A stretch of DNA of 64,000 nt from Takakia lepidozioides (lineage: Eukaryota; Streptophyta; Takakiopsida; Takakiales; Takakiaceae): assembly GCA_030704615.1 (NCBI GenBank), contig CM060734.1, positions 59,910,042 through 59,974,041 on the forward strand. Direction: 5' to 3'. Position 1 is the first letter of the stretch. Each line of letters opens with the position of its first letter. Made by a program: the position numbers and the translations under genes. A model generated the notes under the pieces. It made no database searches. It saw nothing but the letters and a program-made list of their open reading frames with translations, and was not told the origin of the DNA. Shown piece by piece: positions 45,841-56,900 of this stretch.

Positions 45841-47163
45841 CGTGACCCCGCGGCAATAACTCAGATTGTAAGAACCGATCGGCGAACATCCCACGCACAC
45901 AGGGCTAAAAACCCGCTTCTCTGCAGGACCAGATCTGGTGCCCTAAATGCTGAAAATGAGCAACACTCTGGAAAGAACAGCAAGTTGCCTATTTGACAAG
46001 GAACAATGCAGACAACATGAGCGCAGGGGTGAAGGCATTCTGAGATCCGATCGCAGAGCTACAAAACAAGACCACCACACCTCGCTCCTCTCTCTCTCTC
46101 CCTCTCTCTGTCTCTCTTTCCCTGCAACACCCTGCGTGCATGGTAACTTTCCACCAATAACTTACTGCGGTAGAACTGCGCATCATTATTGAAGTTCCTA
46201 GCATCTGAGCTTTTTTATTTTTTATTTTTTTAATAAATAAATCCAAAGGCCCAGACGGACGGAGGCCCTTCAGTCTGGGAATTTAAAAAAAAGCGCGAGT
46301 GGCTACAGAGTTTGGCAGAAAAAATAGCCATACATTATGTTCATCCATTTAAATTAGGAAAGAATCATCCATTTCCGTACATAAATCCATTTATATCATC
46401 CATATTGGCGAATTCATCCATAAGTTTTTTTCATTTGGAGAAATTTGGCGATTTCATCCACGAAAAAACAGGGAATTTTCGACAGAATATTTCCTATTTT
46501 TTCTGAGGTCGAAAATTGGCGAAAAATTAAAATTAAAATTAAAATAATTTAAAAAAAATCGCCAGCAAAATTAACGCTGCAAGTTCAGTTGAGATCATTA
46601 AAGTTTTTTAAGAAAAACATATTAAAAAGGAGGCATGGGAAAGATAACCATGTGAGAGGCCTATAAGTCCATAAGGGGTCATCAGAAGCTGATGGTCTGA
46701 GCTTAATCACGGTTAGCTAACTAATTTCCGTTAAAATTAACTATATTATTGACGGAAGGAGTGTGCGAGGTGTGGATTTGAACCCACGGCCAGCACCGGA
46801 TTGGCAATCATACGTGGTTTGCGGGTCGGGGTTCGAACCTCACATCTGCAGCGTTGTCGTTTCAGATTCGTAGAATGAGGAGTTTATGGTGTCGTATAAA
46901 AACCCTGTCCCAAACCCCGCTCTTTGAGAGCTGAGCGAAGAAGAAGGCGAGGCACAGTGTGCACAGAATGTGAGTCTGTGAATTTGGCTACTGGGACTAG
47001 GGCATTTGTAGAAGCCGAGCTTTCGTCTGGAATTCTGCCTCGTTTGATGTGGTTTCTGTAGGATTTGGTGGAATCTAGGGATTGAAAGCAAGGATCCATA
47101 GATTGAGAGCGTAAAGGCACAGACGCTGCAAACAGAGCTGCGTGTTTTGCTTGTGGAGGACAG
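45841..47163. other. Divergent intergenic region between the golgin gene and BRCC36
   Basis: It must hold both promoters and leaders. A (TC)n run lies at 46084-46113. The part 46220-46600 is AT-rich with CATCCAT and AAATTAAAATT motifs and looks repetitive. Facing B-box-like sequences (minus-strand GGGTTCAAATCC at 46766-46777; plus-strand GGGTTCGAACC at 46829-46839) suggest tRNA-derived relics. No gene is seen. Confidence 0.5.
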
Positions 47164-50100
47164 ATGTCGTTGACGTCGGTGAAGGTGACGGAGGAGGTGT
47201 GGCTCACATGTCTCACGCATGCTCTCTCCACCGAAACCGAAGAAATCATGGGACTTTTGCTGGGGGATATCGAGGCATGCAAGCTTCACTCTCTAACTTC
47301 TCATCCATGTCTCTGTTACACGGTTTTTGGACAAGAGTATGTCTGGAGATAGTGGTCTTGTCTATGTTGTCTCGGGCAATTAGGGCCGTCAGTGTACATA
47401 TAGAGTATTAAGTAATTGAAGGAACTCTGATTACGCCTAAAGCAGCATTGCCGTTGCCGTTGGCTGGCATGATGAAGACTGGATCCGATGAGATTGAAAG
47501 CAGGGCAGTGAGGTAGGCAGATCACTGGACAACTAAGTGCGGGAGATTTTTCGAAGCAATCGTAACCAGTCTTATATTGCATAGTGCAACTTCACCCACA
47601 GCTTCTGTCTGCATGCAAGCTGAAGTTGATAAAAGGACCATTTGGAATGAATATGCCGCCTAGAGAATTCTTCGGCTAGAAAACGTTTAAAAGAGGGTAA
47701 TGTGATCTAGGACCATCTTGAATGGTAATCTGGCCAATTGTGTGGAAATGCAATGAATTTCACTCGAAGATCTTGTCTAAGGTTCGATAAAATAGAACTG
47801 TGACTGATCGCATGGTACCTCGATACACCCTATCTCGACTTGCGATGTGTGTGTCCATCACTTTCAGTCATCTGTTGGAATCAGTTTTTCCTTCACTTCA
47901 TTTTGCACAACGCTCTGACAACGTTATGGTGTGAGATACATGATTGAGGTAAAGTTGATAAGTTGCTACGCGTTTGTAACAGTATAAGAACAATGGCTGG
48001 GTGACTGCACACGTATGGGCAGCTGCCCCACAGACACGATCAGACCGCCGCAAGGATCGTGTTGAAACAAAGCCTGAGCAACTTGCTGCCGCATCTGCCC
48101 AAGCAGACATATCCACCTTCAATACCTTCTACCAATCTAGTTCACATTTAATGCTGTCACCTTTGTTTAGTGAGCTGAGAGAGATACAGAAATTAAGTCC
48201 ATCAGATATTTCCCGTTGGACCTGGTACATGTGTCATGATATGCCGGGCAAAAAGTGGAGATCTCTTAATGTCCTCCAGAATTGGCATGCAGTAAATGTT
48301 GTTGCTCTGGTATCAACCTCCATGTTGGGAGACCTGTCTCTCAAGTCCTTACAGTCCCCTGTGTACTAGGTGAAGAGATGCGACAATGAAAGAAATCAGA
48401 GAAGTGACAAGGGCTTTTCAAGAAGATTTATGTGCATCTTTTTGTTTTGAATTTTGCTTCTCAGTGATTGTCATTAATGAAGTCATTGTTAGAAGGGTGC
48501 AATGCATTTACAAATATGTTGTGCTTGGTGGTGATCAACTTAACTACGCAGCACAGAATGACTGCTGAAACAGGAAAGACTACAAGAGTGATAGGCTGGT
48601 ACCATTCCCATCCCCATATTACAGTCATGCCATCGCATGTTGGTAAGATAACTTGATATAGCCTCTTTCTCATTGGTTTTGTATTGGATTGAGACTTGTA
48701 CTGATGACATGCTGATCTCTCTCTGCTGTACATTTCTTCTGGGCATTATTGCCACAGGCCCTCCCTCAATGCATTTTCTGGTTGCAACAGCATGTGATCA
48801 TCCTAACTTTTGCAAGTTTCCTTAAAGCATGAATGGCTTCCCTGCTTGCTCTGGCTGGTGTTAAGAGGATGGTGCAGTCATGTTTAGTTGACAGTTCAAT
48901 GATGGAGCAAATTGCAAACAACAGATATAGCCTACTATCATGGATAATTCAAATTGCCGTCCTGACCAGAGGCAGCTAAACCTTGCAGGGTTTCCAAAGT
49001 GTGAAACTGTTTGCCTCTGGGTAGGTAAGTTGTCCCAATGTGATCAATCTGTCTAAACCTTCATCCTGATGGACAATCTGAAGTTGGAAAAGAGTCAGGT
49101 CTTGGTAAAAGTTGCTTACATGAGCAAGCTGTGGTGTGGATAGACGTGCGGACGCAGGGAATGTACCAGTTAATGGATGAAGGCTTTGTTGGGCTCATAT
49201 TCTCTTGTTTCAGTGAAGATTCCAGTAAGGTCAGGTATTTGTTTTAATGTGACCTATTTCTGTCTTTAGATCACTCTCACAAATGGGCATGCTGTTGAGG
49301 TTGCCGTAGAAGCAACATGTTCTGTGGTGTTTGTATCTGTTTTAATTGAGTACTTTCGCTCTTCTGGCTTGACAATATCTGGCCATGGTTGAGATGCCTG
49401 AGAGTAAGTTCTACTATCTCTTCTTGAGAGCCATGAAGCAGGGCTTCGGTGCCTGCGTTCTTATGCTGAGATTATATTGCTGGTGCTTCCTAGCAGGTCG
49501 GAAGAATACAAGCAATTGCATTTCAGTCTCAGGATGGACGGCACAGGAATGCAACTCGTGGGGCTGCTCGTTTGGGATCTGCCATCAGTCCTGTATCTGA
49601 TTCTGGAGGGGGTGATGGCAGGATGGCCACTACAAGTTCTAGCTTCAGACAATTGGATAATGATGACATTGAGATTACAAACCTACCTTTGAGTGCAAAG
49701 GTAAAAGATGTCTTGTTATTCTTGTCCTCCGATCAGAATAGATTCTTTGGGTTGGTCTGGCTGGCAAAGGTAACCTGAGTACTTGTCAATCAGTAATAAA
49801 CTAAGACTTCCCTTTTCTCCATATGGTTTTTGATGTTTGGTAATGCTTGTTGGAATGTATTATTGAATGGCATCCATACCCAAAAATTGTTGTGCTGTGG
49901 AAGGATGTTGCATTGAATACTCCCTATCTTCAGCATGGTTTTTGGCAGACACACTGATAGCAGAAAGGAATTTTCCTTGGTGGGTTTTGTCAGACAGGTG
50001 TGGCTAGCAGTTCAGCTCTGGAAGACTTGTTTGCAATGGCAGATAAGGATCCAGTCAGAGATGGAGCTGGGGCTGATTCTCCTGCAAAGACTATATCAGG

Positions 50101-52243
50101 GGAGGAGGATTCTTTGGGCTTGCAAGAGGCTATGCATCTGTCAAGTCTTGATCTGAGGTTGTCAAGCTCTACCTGATAAGCTTGAGTAATCTTTGGCCTG
50201 AACACGAGCTAGATCTGAGGTCGAAAATTATTACTCAATAACCAAGTTTATACTCTACCTATTGTTACAGGACCATGCCTGTTGCATTGAAATGCTCTAA
50301 TAATGATTGGTTTCTTAGGGTTCTGTTCTTTATACTGAAGCCCTGTGGATGTTGCTAGTTACAATTACACAGCAGTTTGACCAGAGGAGTTTTTGTTGTG
50401 GGGTTTGCAGGGATGCAGAGTTTGTGAGAAAAGAGGTCCCCCTAGAGGTAGTTCCTGGCCACTCCCTGGCACACGTCACTTTCTCCCTGAGCCCATTGGT
50501 GGACCTGCAGCGAATTCTGTTTGCAGAAGAGCAGACTGCCTACAACCAAGCCATGACGCAATGTACCAACAGGTGATTACTCCTTTCATGATGTGTTAGT
50601 GTGGTAGCTGTTAGTAAGGGACCTCTCAGTTGGCAGACCACCTGCTCAGAGGATGGGATGTGATAAATGGTTGGACTTTTGTAGAAGCTAGTTGACCTAC
50701 TTGTGCTAACTTCTCTACACTGTTAGTACATTTTTAAAATGGTTATCAATTCACTGGGTTTCAGTAATACAAGGTGATTTGGGCTTTGGGATGGGTCCTA
50801 GTGTTCAACTGATGCTCTCATGGAGGCCTACTCCATACTTCCTCTTTTTGAAAGTGACAGTTAACATCCTGAAGTTCATTGTGTAATCTGTTTAGGAAGG
50901 GGGAGGTACATCCGTTGGCAGCCATCCATCATGCATCAACTTATCAGGCTTCACTAACAAAGCTTCTGGAATACTGGTGGGTAAGCATGTGCAAGTGCCG
51001 AGCATTTTTCTTTCCTCAACCATTGTGTTTTGCAAGTTTTGCTCTATCTCTCTCTCTCTTTCTCTTTCTGTGGTTCCTTTATTCTTTCTGTCTGTCTCTT
51101 GAGTGACATTTGGAATGTCTTGAGCCAGTCTTTTCAGGTGTTCTTTGTTTATAGGATTATTCGAGGGGGAATGGTTGAGCCTATGAGAGTGTGCATCTTT
51201 ATTCTGACTAGGCCTGTGCCAGTGATGAAGAAAATGTGCTTCCACGACATCAGGGTAAATTTTGATACTGGGGTGTGCACAGAATATGTAGCAGCAGTCG
51301 TTTCTTTTTCTATATCTTGTCCATAGTGCCACCCGTTAAGTTGCAGTAGTGGTTAAGAGGCTTTGAATTTGCTTATGAGAGTTTGCTTTGCAATTCCTGT
51401 GCAGTTTGTGTCCTGTACTCACTTCACTTTGGGACCGACTTCAGCAGAATAAATTGAGGGTAAGTTCCAGATCTCTGTTAAGGTACCACTTTTGTGGTTA
51501 GACTACAAATGCACAATTTTCTATTTTGTCGCTAGTTTTTTACTCTTCTGGAGGAAAGGGCAAACTGATGTTCAGAACTAGAAAGAACCTGAGCTAGCTA
51601 TGGTAGGTTAATGGTTCTCTACAGAGGAAGGGCCATGAGACTCCCCATTCCACCCTGTTTTGGTCTTTCACTGCCCTGACTGTAAATGACTCGTCACTGC
51701 ATCCTATTGGACTTTATGAATTGTTCTGGGACAGAAGTAATATGAGTCAAGATCTGCAGCCTATAACCTTCAGTCAGATATGATGGTGGCCCTACCTTGA
51801 ACAGTTCGACAATTCTGTAACCAGGTTCCTCATCAGCTGTGGACTGCAATATTGGGGAGTGTTTTTTTAGTCTGGCAGTTGAAAATCCCACAACTGGCTG
51901 CAGGAAACTTAGTCTGCCAAAGATGATGGGCATACCTAGGAGTAAATTTCTACCTTTTTGTCTGGTGTGTGTCTTTTGGCAGTTGGCACTCCTGCAAGAT
52001 GAAGCAGCAGCACTGCAATTACAGCAACTGGCTTCAAGCACTCGTGGGAGTCCTAGCACACCAGTACATGGTGTAAGGCGAGTGCCACATGGAGGTGTGT
52101 ATGGAATGGCTCTTGAACGGAGGCCAGGCGTCGGTCTTTTGTCACCCTCTGTGAAAAAGAGCAACAGTGGTGGTTCTCAAAGTGGCCATAAGGGCTCTCC
52201 CGAACAGAAGGGCATTGTGGAGCCCAATTTTATCAGCTACTGA
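47164..52243 (+). CDS. BRCC36: BRCC36 JAMM/MPN+ deubiquitinase
   Basis: Ten exons join in frame: 47164-47274, 47983-48108, 48555-48642, 49144-49229, 49497-49700, 49994-50157, 50411-50572, 50896-50976, 51405-51459, 51983-52243; 445 residues. BRCC36 cleaves K63-linked ubiquitin chains as part of the nuclear BRCA1-A-type or cytosolic BRISC-type complexes and acts in DNA repair and recombination. The MPN+ domain is complete: Glu27 in STETEEIMG, His96 and His98 in GWYHSHPH, Asp109 in PSHVD (HxHx10D). The C-terminal half has VDLQRILFAEEQTAYNQAM and KGEVHPLAAIHHASTYQASL, as in plant BRCC36A. Intron 1 appears to use a GC donor (GAG/GCATGC) and intron 2 is AT-AC U12-type. Start codon and N-terminus match the plant family. 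A relic of exon 7 lies at 63385-63530. Confidence 0.92.
48109..48554 (+). other. AT-AC U12-type intron in BRCC36
   Basis: The intron starts ATATCC and ends GCAC. Joining ...GCAGAC to AGAATGACT restores the family sequence SAQADRMT without gain or loss of a residue, which no GT-AG pair nearby does. A branch-site match (ACTTAAC, with the presumed branch A at 48543) lies 11 nt before the 3' end, the distance usual for the minor spliceosome. Confidence 0.88.
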
Positions 52244-53908
52244 TCTGTGCTCATCTAGTAGATTCCTTGAATTTTGATACAAAGTAGCAAAAGCCATTGT
52301 GAAGGATTTTTGACAGAATCAACTGTGATGTATTATTTATGTGGTCGAGTGTTGAATTTTTGTAAGGATACTATCCCACAACAAGCTGAAGTCTGCTATA
52401 GATCTATCTGAAGTCACAGCCATGGAGGAGATACCCCCAAGCTCAAGAATCAAGTAAATAGCTATGCTGTGCAGGGCATTCAAATGAAGAGGTGGCTGCC
52501 CACTATGCACAGGTGAGTTTACCCGTCTGGGATATAGCATCAAACTTACATGTTATTGGGCACAATGTTGAAGGTGGGAAAATATAGATTGCAAATAGTG
52601 AACTGGTAGTGGTAAGCATTGAAAAGATCTAGACCAAAGAAGCTGGGATTGCACATTAATATGGAAGGTGGGGGAAAATAGCTGACAGATAGTGAACCAG
52701 AGGTGCCGGAAAGCATTGAAATGACTAAACTTCTTTACTTATGCGCAGATGAAGATAGGATTGCCCGGTAATGTTGCATGCACATTGAAATAAAAGTTGG
52801 CCCCATTGTACTGTGATGAAGTAAACTGCACCCAGGGTCTACGGCCACATGATTGCGAACTCCAATTTCAATTTGTGAGGAAGACTGCAGATGCCACAAT
52901 CCCGCCCAGATAATGTTTTTGAAGTATCTTCATTCAAACTAGGCCAAAAACTGTGATATCTTTAACAACATACTCACCAGCTGCCATGCATTTCTGCTTA
53001 GATATTCAGTAAGAATAGTCGACCTTCAAGCCAATATGGCAAGCATCCCTGCCAGTCACTTCTGACAAGAATGCAGAACTGGTGAAGCACAGGAGCAGCA
53101 AGTCGCTGCAGCCTCGCGAAGACTGAACCGTAACTTTGTGCACAGGCTAAGCTCACAATATGCTCGCCTCAGACAAAAGTAATACCAGACCCAACCAAGG
53201 CCTGCCCTTCCTCTGATGAAAACAGCCATGTCTAGTAGCTCTCTGAGAGAGTGGTAATACCAGACAGTTGAGAGACAGTCTCAAGTATGCATTAGCAGTC
53301 TACTTCAGAGCTAACTGCAAACCAGCCCCCTCTGATGATGGGCCCAAATCGCCTCCATCTGCTTACGAAACCCAACCTGGAGAATGTTAGAGCTTTGTAT
53401 GCAAGCCTGCAATAATCAAGGAGTTTCTTACAGATAATGATGTGCCACAAACAGTAACAAGCCTTGGCTTGAGCAGGGCAGCCATTCTTTTATTGGCGAT
53501 TTATCGCCAAATTTTGACCTTGCATAGGTCCTGACGACAGGGGTTAAGGGAAATGAGGTTAAATCTGATCTGGTGGGCCCATCTTGACCTCGCATAGGTC
53601 CTGTCGACAGGGGTTAAGGGAAATGAGGTTAAATCTGATCTGGTGGGCCCATCTTTCGCCAGAGGGTCTGCAAGAGGGAGCCACCTGTTGCCATTCTGGA
53701 GGGAGGGCCGTTAGAACAGAGAGTCCAGATCCTATATTATTGCCATTTATTTCGAGTCTGCACTTTGTATCATCGCAATACATGCTCCAATTAGGTTCTC
53801 ATGGATGTCACTCGCGCCACAATGTAAATAGCTTAAGAGAAACGTTGCAGCAGGGTGCCTTTCAAGCAGAATATTGTCCGGTTGTTGATTGACCTGTGTA
53901 TGGGCTGA
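52244..53908. other. Convergent intergenic region with a 70-bp tandem duplication
   Basis: It lies between the 3' ends of BRCC36 and the EF-hand gene. At 53514-53652 a 70-bp unit (start TTGACCT, end GGGCCCATC) occurs twice with few changes. A hairpin TTGGCGATTTATCGCCAA precedes it at 53493-53510. No gene is recognised in the remainder. Confidence 0.55.
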
Positions 53909-56900
53909 CTACCGGAACTCATCATGGAAGTAGTCGCTTTCCTCATGGTCATAAGCAGTGCTGTAGAAGACATATGGATGATTCAGCATCTCTTCGAGTG
54001 TCAGTCGCTTGTCCTTATTCTCATCAGCCTGTACAGGGGCCACCCACTTAACCTCAACTCGCAAATCGATGAGCAGAGCAGCCATGCTTTGCAGTACGTT
54101 ACCTGATCTAAGCCTTTCTGGGAAATGAAAACAGTTGACCCTGCTATTGATTTGTTCTCTAGTGACACTTGAACTGTCAAAGGACTGCTTGCTCAAGGCT
54201 CCACTACTTAACATAGTGACAGAATAGCACCAAACCAATCAGATACAGAGAATGGAGCAAGTCAGTAAAGAACAATGATAGGTACCTGAGACATCAAGTG
54301 CTCAGCTTGCTGCTTGGCATAGAAAGCCTCTCCCGGATGCAGCTTTTTCAAAATTGGCTCAATCTCTTCTTCTGTCAAAACACTGCACATCATCCACAAG
54401 TTTCCATTTAAAAGGACTCACCCTTCACCACTTTCTTGTGTAGAAAATTCCAACTGATTCTTATTCCTGGAAGATTACCAAATTACCTTACGCACCATTG
54501 ACGTGCTTTCTACTCGGCCATAACCAGCCATGTCAAAGCAATAAAACTCTGCATGATCTGGGACAAAACTTCACTCTTTTTCAGACTTCAAATTCCTTGC
54601 ACAAAACCCGGTAGAAAGAACACGGTGAGAGAGATGCTGCAGCGACACCAGTCGAGGAATTCATAGCCAGTTAAGCTGGGGTTGAGATCACAACAAGTAC
54701 TGAACCAAATAATCATCTGAGGAGGGGAGAAGGAACAATCTGACAAGTTTGGACATAAAAAAAACAGGATTGTCCTCAGAGAGCTTACCCATCCTGGTTC
54801 GTATCAAGCTCAGTAAATCTTGCTTTGGACAGGGTTTGCTTCTTGGATTCAACATCACGTACTGGGTGCAAATGATCGGATTCTGCCATGCCATCTTCTA
54901 CTTCATAGTCACGAATGACATCAAACACACTATTGTGAAACTCCTGCAGATTAAGCTTTCCATCATTATTTGAGTCGCGCAGTCTGCACAGCACAATCCA
55001 AGATACACCATTCATTTTAGACACTGAAAACTGGACCAGCAAACCAATCAATTTGAATTGTGAAGTCTGTAATCATCTTATATTGACTGACATCATAAGA
55101 GCATGTTTACAAGCTAGTATAATTTGTGAGAGGAATATTACCGGATCTGTTCCTCACGTAGCCACTTTCGGAGCTTTGGGTTATCACTATCCTCTGGATG
55201 TAGAAAGCTGCACAGAACCAACAACTTACTCAGCCCACTCAGGTCCAAAAAACACAAGGACAGAAATAAAGTTATAATGTCCACAGGGGACCTGAGGGCC
55301 CATGGGAGGGAGAGAGATGGAGAGAGTCCAGCTATGGTGTAATTGGTGTGAAAAAAATAGCTGTCCAACATACACTGCTCATAGAGTAACTCTCTTAAAC
55401 ATCCAACAGATGGCCCAATGGTTAGGGCACAAGGCTGCCTTGCAGATGGTCGTGGGTTCAAAGCCACACGTGTGTATGTTGGATGTCAACCATTATAACC
55501 AGCCCAGTTAGAAAAAGGGGATAACTGGTCACTGGTTATTTAGTGTGTGGGTACCTGGGAACTTTCAAGTCCTTGGAGGAGGTTTGGGCAACCGGGAAGC
55601 TGTAGAGCATACATGATAGATTCCGCATGGTTGAACAAACAGGCAGGACACAGAAAAATGACAGCATGGATTTCCTTAATTCTGGGATGCAACTTGTCAT
55701 CTACAATGGACTTCTCCAAATCGGCGCCGACTTACAGTAATGGGGTGATTGCAGCATACAGTGTCCATTTTTTGCTGTCACAGCACTGGAACATCTTGCA
55801 CATGGCCATTTGTACTGCTAGAGATTGTACTCATAAGACGTTGTTTGCCGTAGCCTTGTGGCCATTGACCCCGCGCCCAGTTTGAGCGGGAACAAAAGGG
55901 ACAGAACCTACCTCTGTCAGGGGCTGACGTTGGTAGTAAGACTTACCTTCATATATAGAATTAATCCGGGTTTTCCAGATATCCTCTAGAAATCCCTTCA
56001 CACAAGCATCAATCTGCTGTGTGTGATTTGCCCAAAAACTAGGCCTCAGGAGGGCCTGGGCTTTTGGCTCAGCCTCGAGACTTTCAAAGTTGGTAAACAG
56101 GGGTACAGGCACAATTCCCTTAATAGATTTGAAGAGAGCGTCTCTTTGGTGAGAGAACCCCGGACAGTGTATCAGAAAATGAATACTGTCTTCAGATTGC
56201 CCACACAACGGGCAATTGCACTCTCCCTTTCCTCTCTGCTTCTGTTTGCTGTTCAAAGGTAGGCTTCCTGCCCTGAGTTTAAATTTCAGTCTAGTGCCGA
56301 GAGTGGGTAGACCCTTGAGGTCATCCAAGATGTCCTCCCCCATGTCACAGACTGGAAACAAGTTCAGGGAAGTTTTCTGCCTAACTTCATTTTCATCAGA
56401 CAATCTCATGGCAACAGACATGGCTGAGGACACTACAGCCTCTAAGTCAGATTTATCCAGCAGGGTCAAGACTTGCGGATCCAGGTCCAGGTCCTTGAGG
56501 ATCTCTTCTACTCTCTTTCTGCCAGGACTTAGCCTGTTTGACAGGGCGGTCCTGTTTCCAAGATATATTCGATTAACTTAGGATATCTGGTGTTGGGCAT
56601 ATGTTGCAGCTGACCCCACCATCTGACCTTGAATTCATCTCGTCGGGAGCTTAAGGACAGAATGCCAAACTCACCCCGAACAGCCACATTGGCTGTTTTG
56701 GAGCATGCTGACATACACTCCTTAAGCACCCCCACTTGAATGGATTCTAGAGACTTAGCCTGGTTGGAGTTATCAACCATATAGCAGATCCGTACTCCAA
56801 GGCAGGTCTAATAACGCGACAAAGCATGGTTTTCTTAACCTCAGTGTTGACCCCTCTGCAGTGGAAAAATTTAGTGAGCCCCAGAGCTTTGCCCTTGCCA

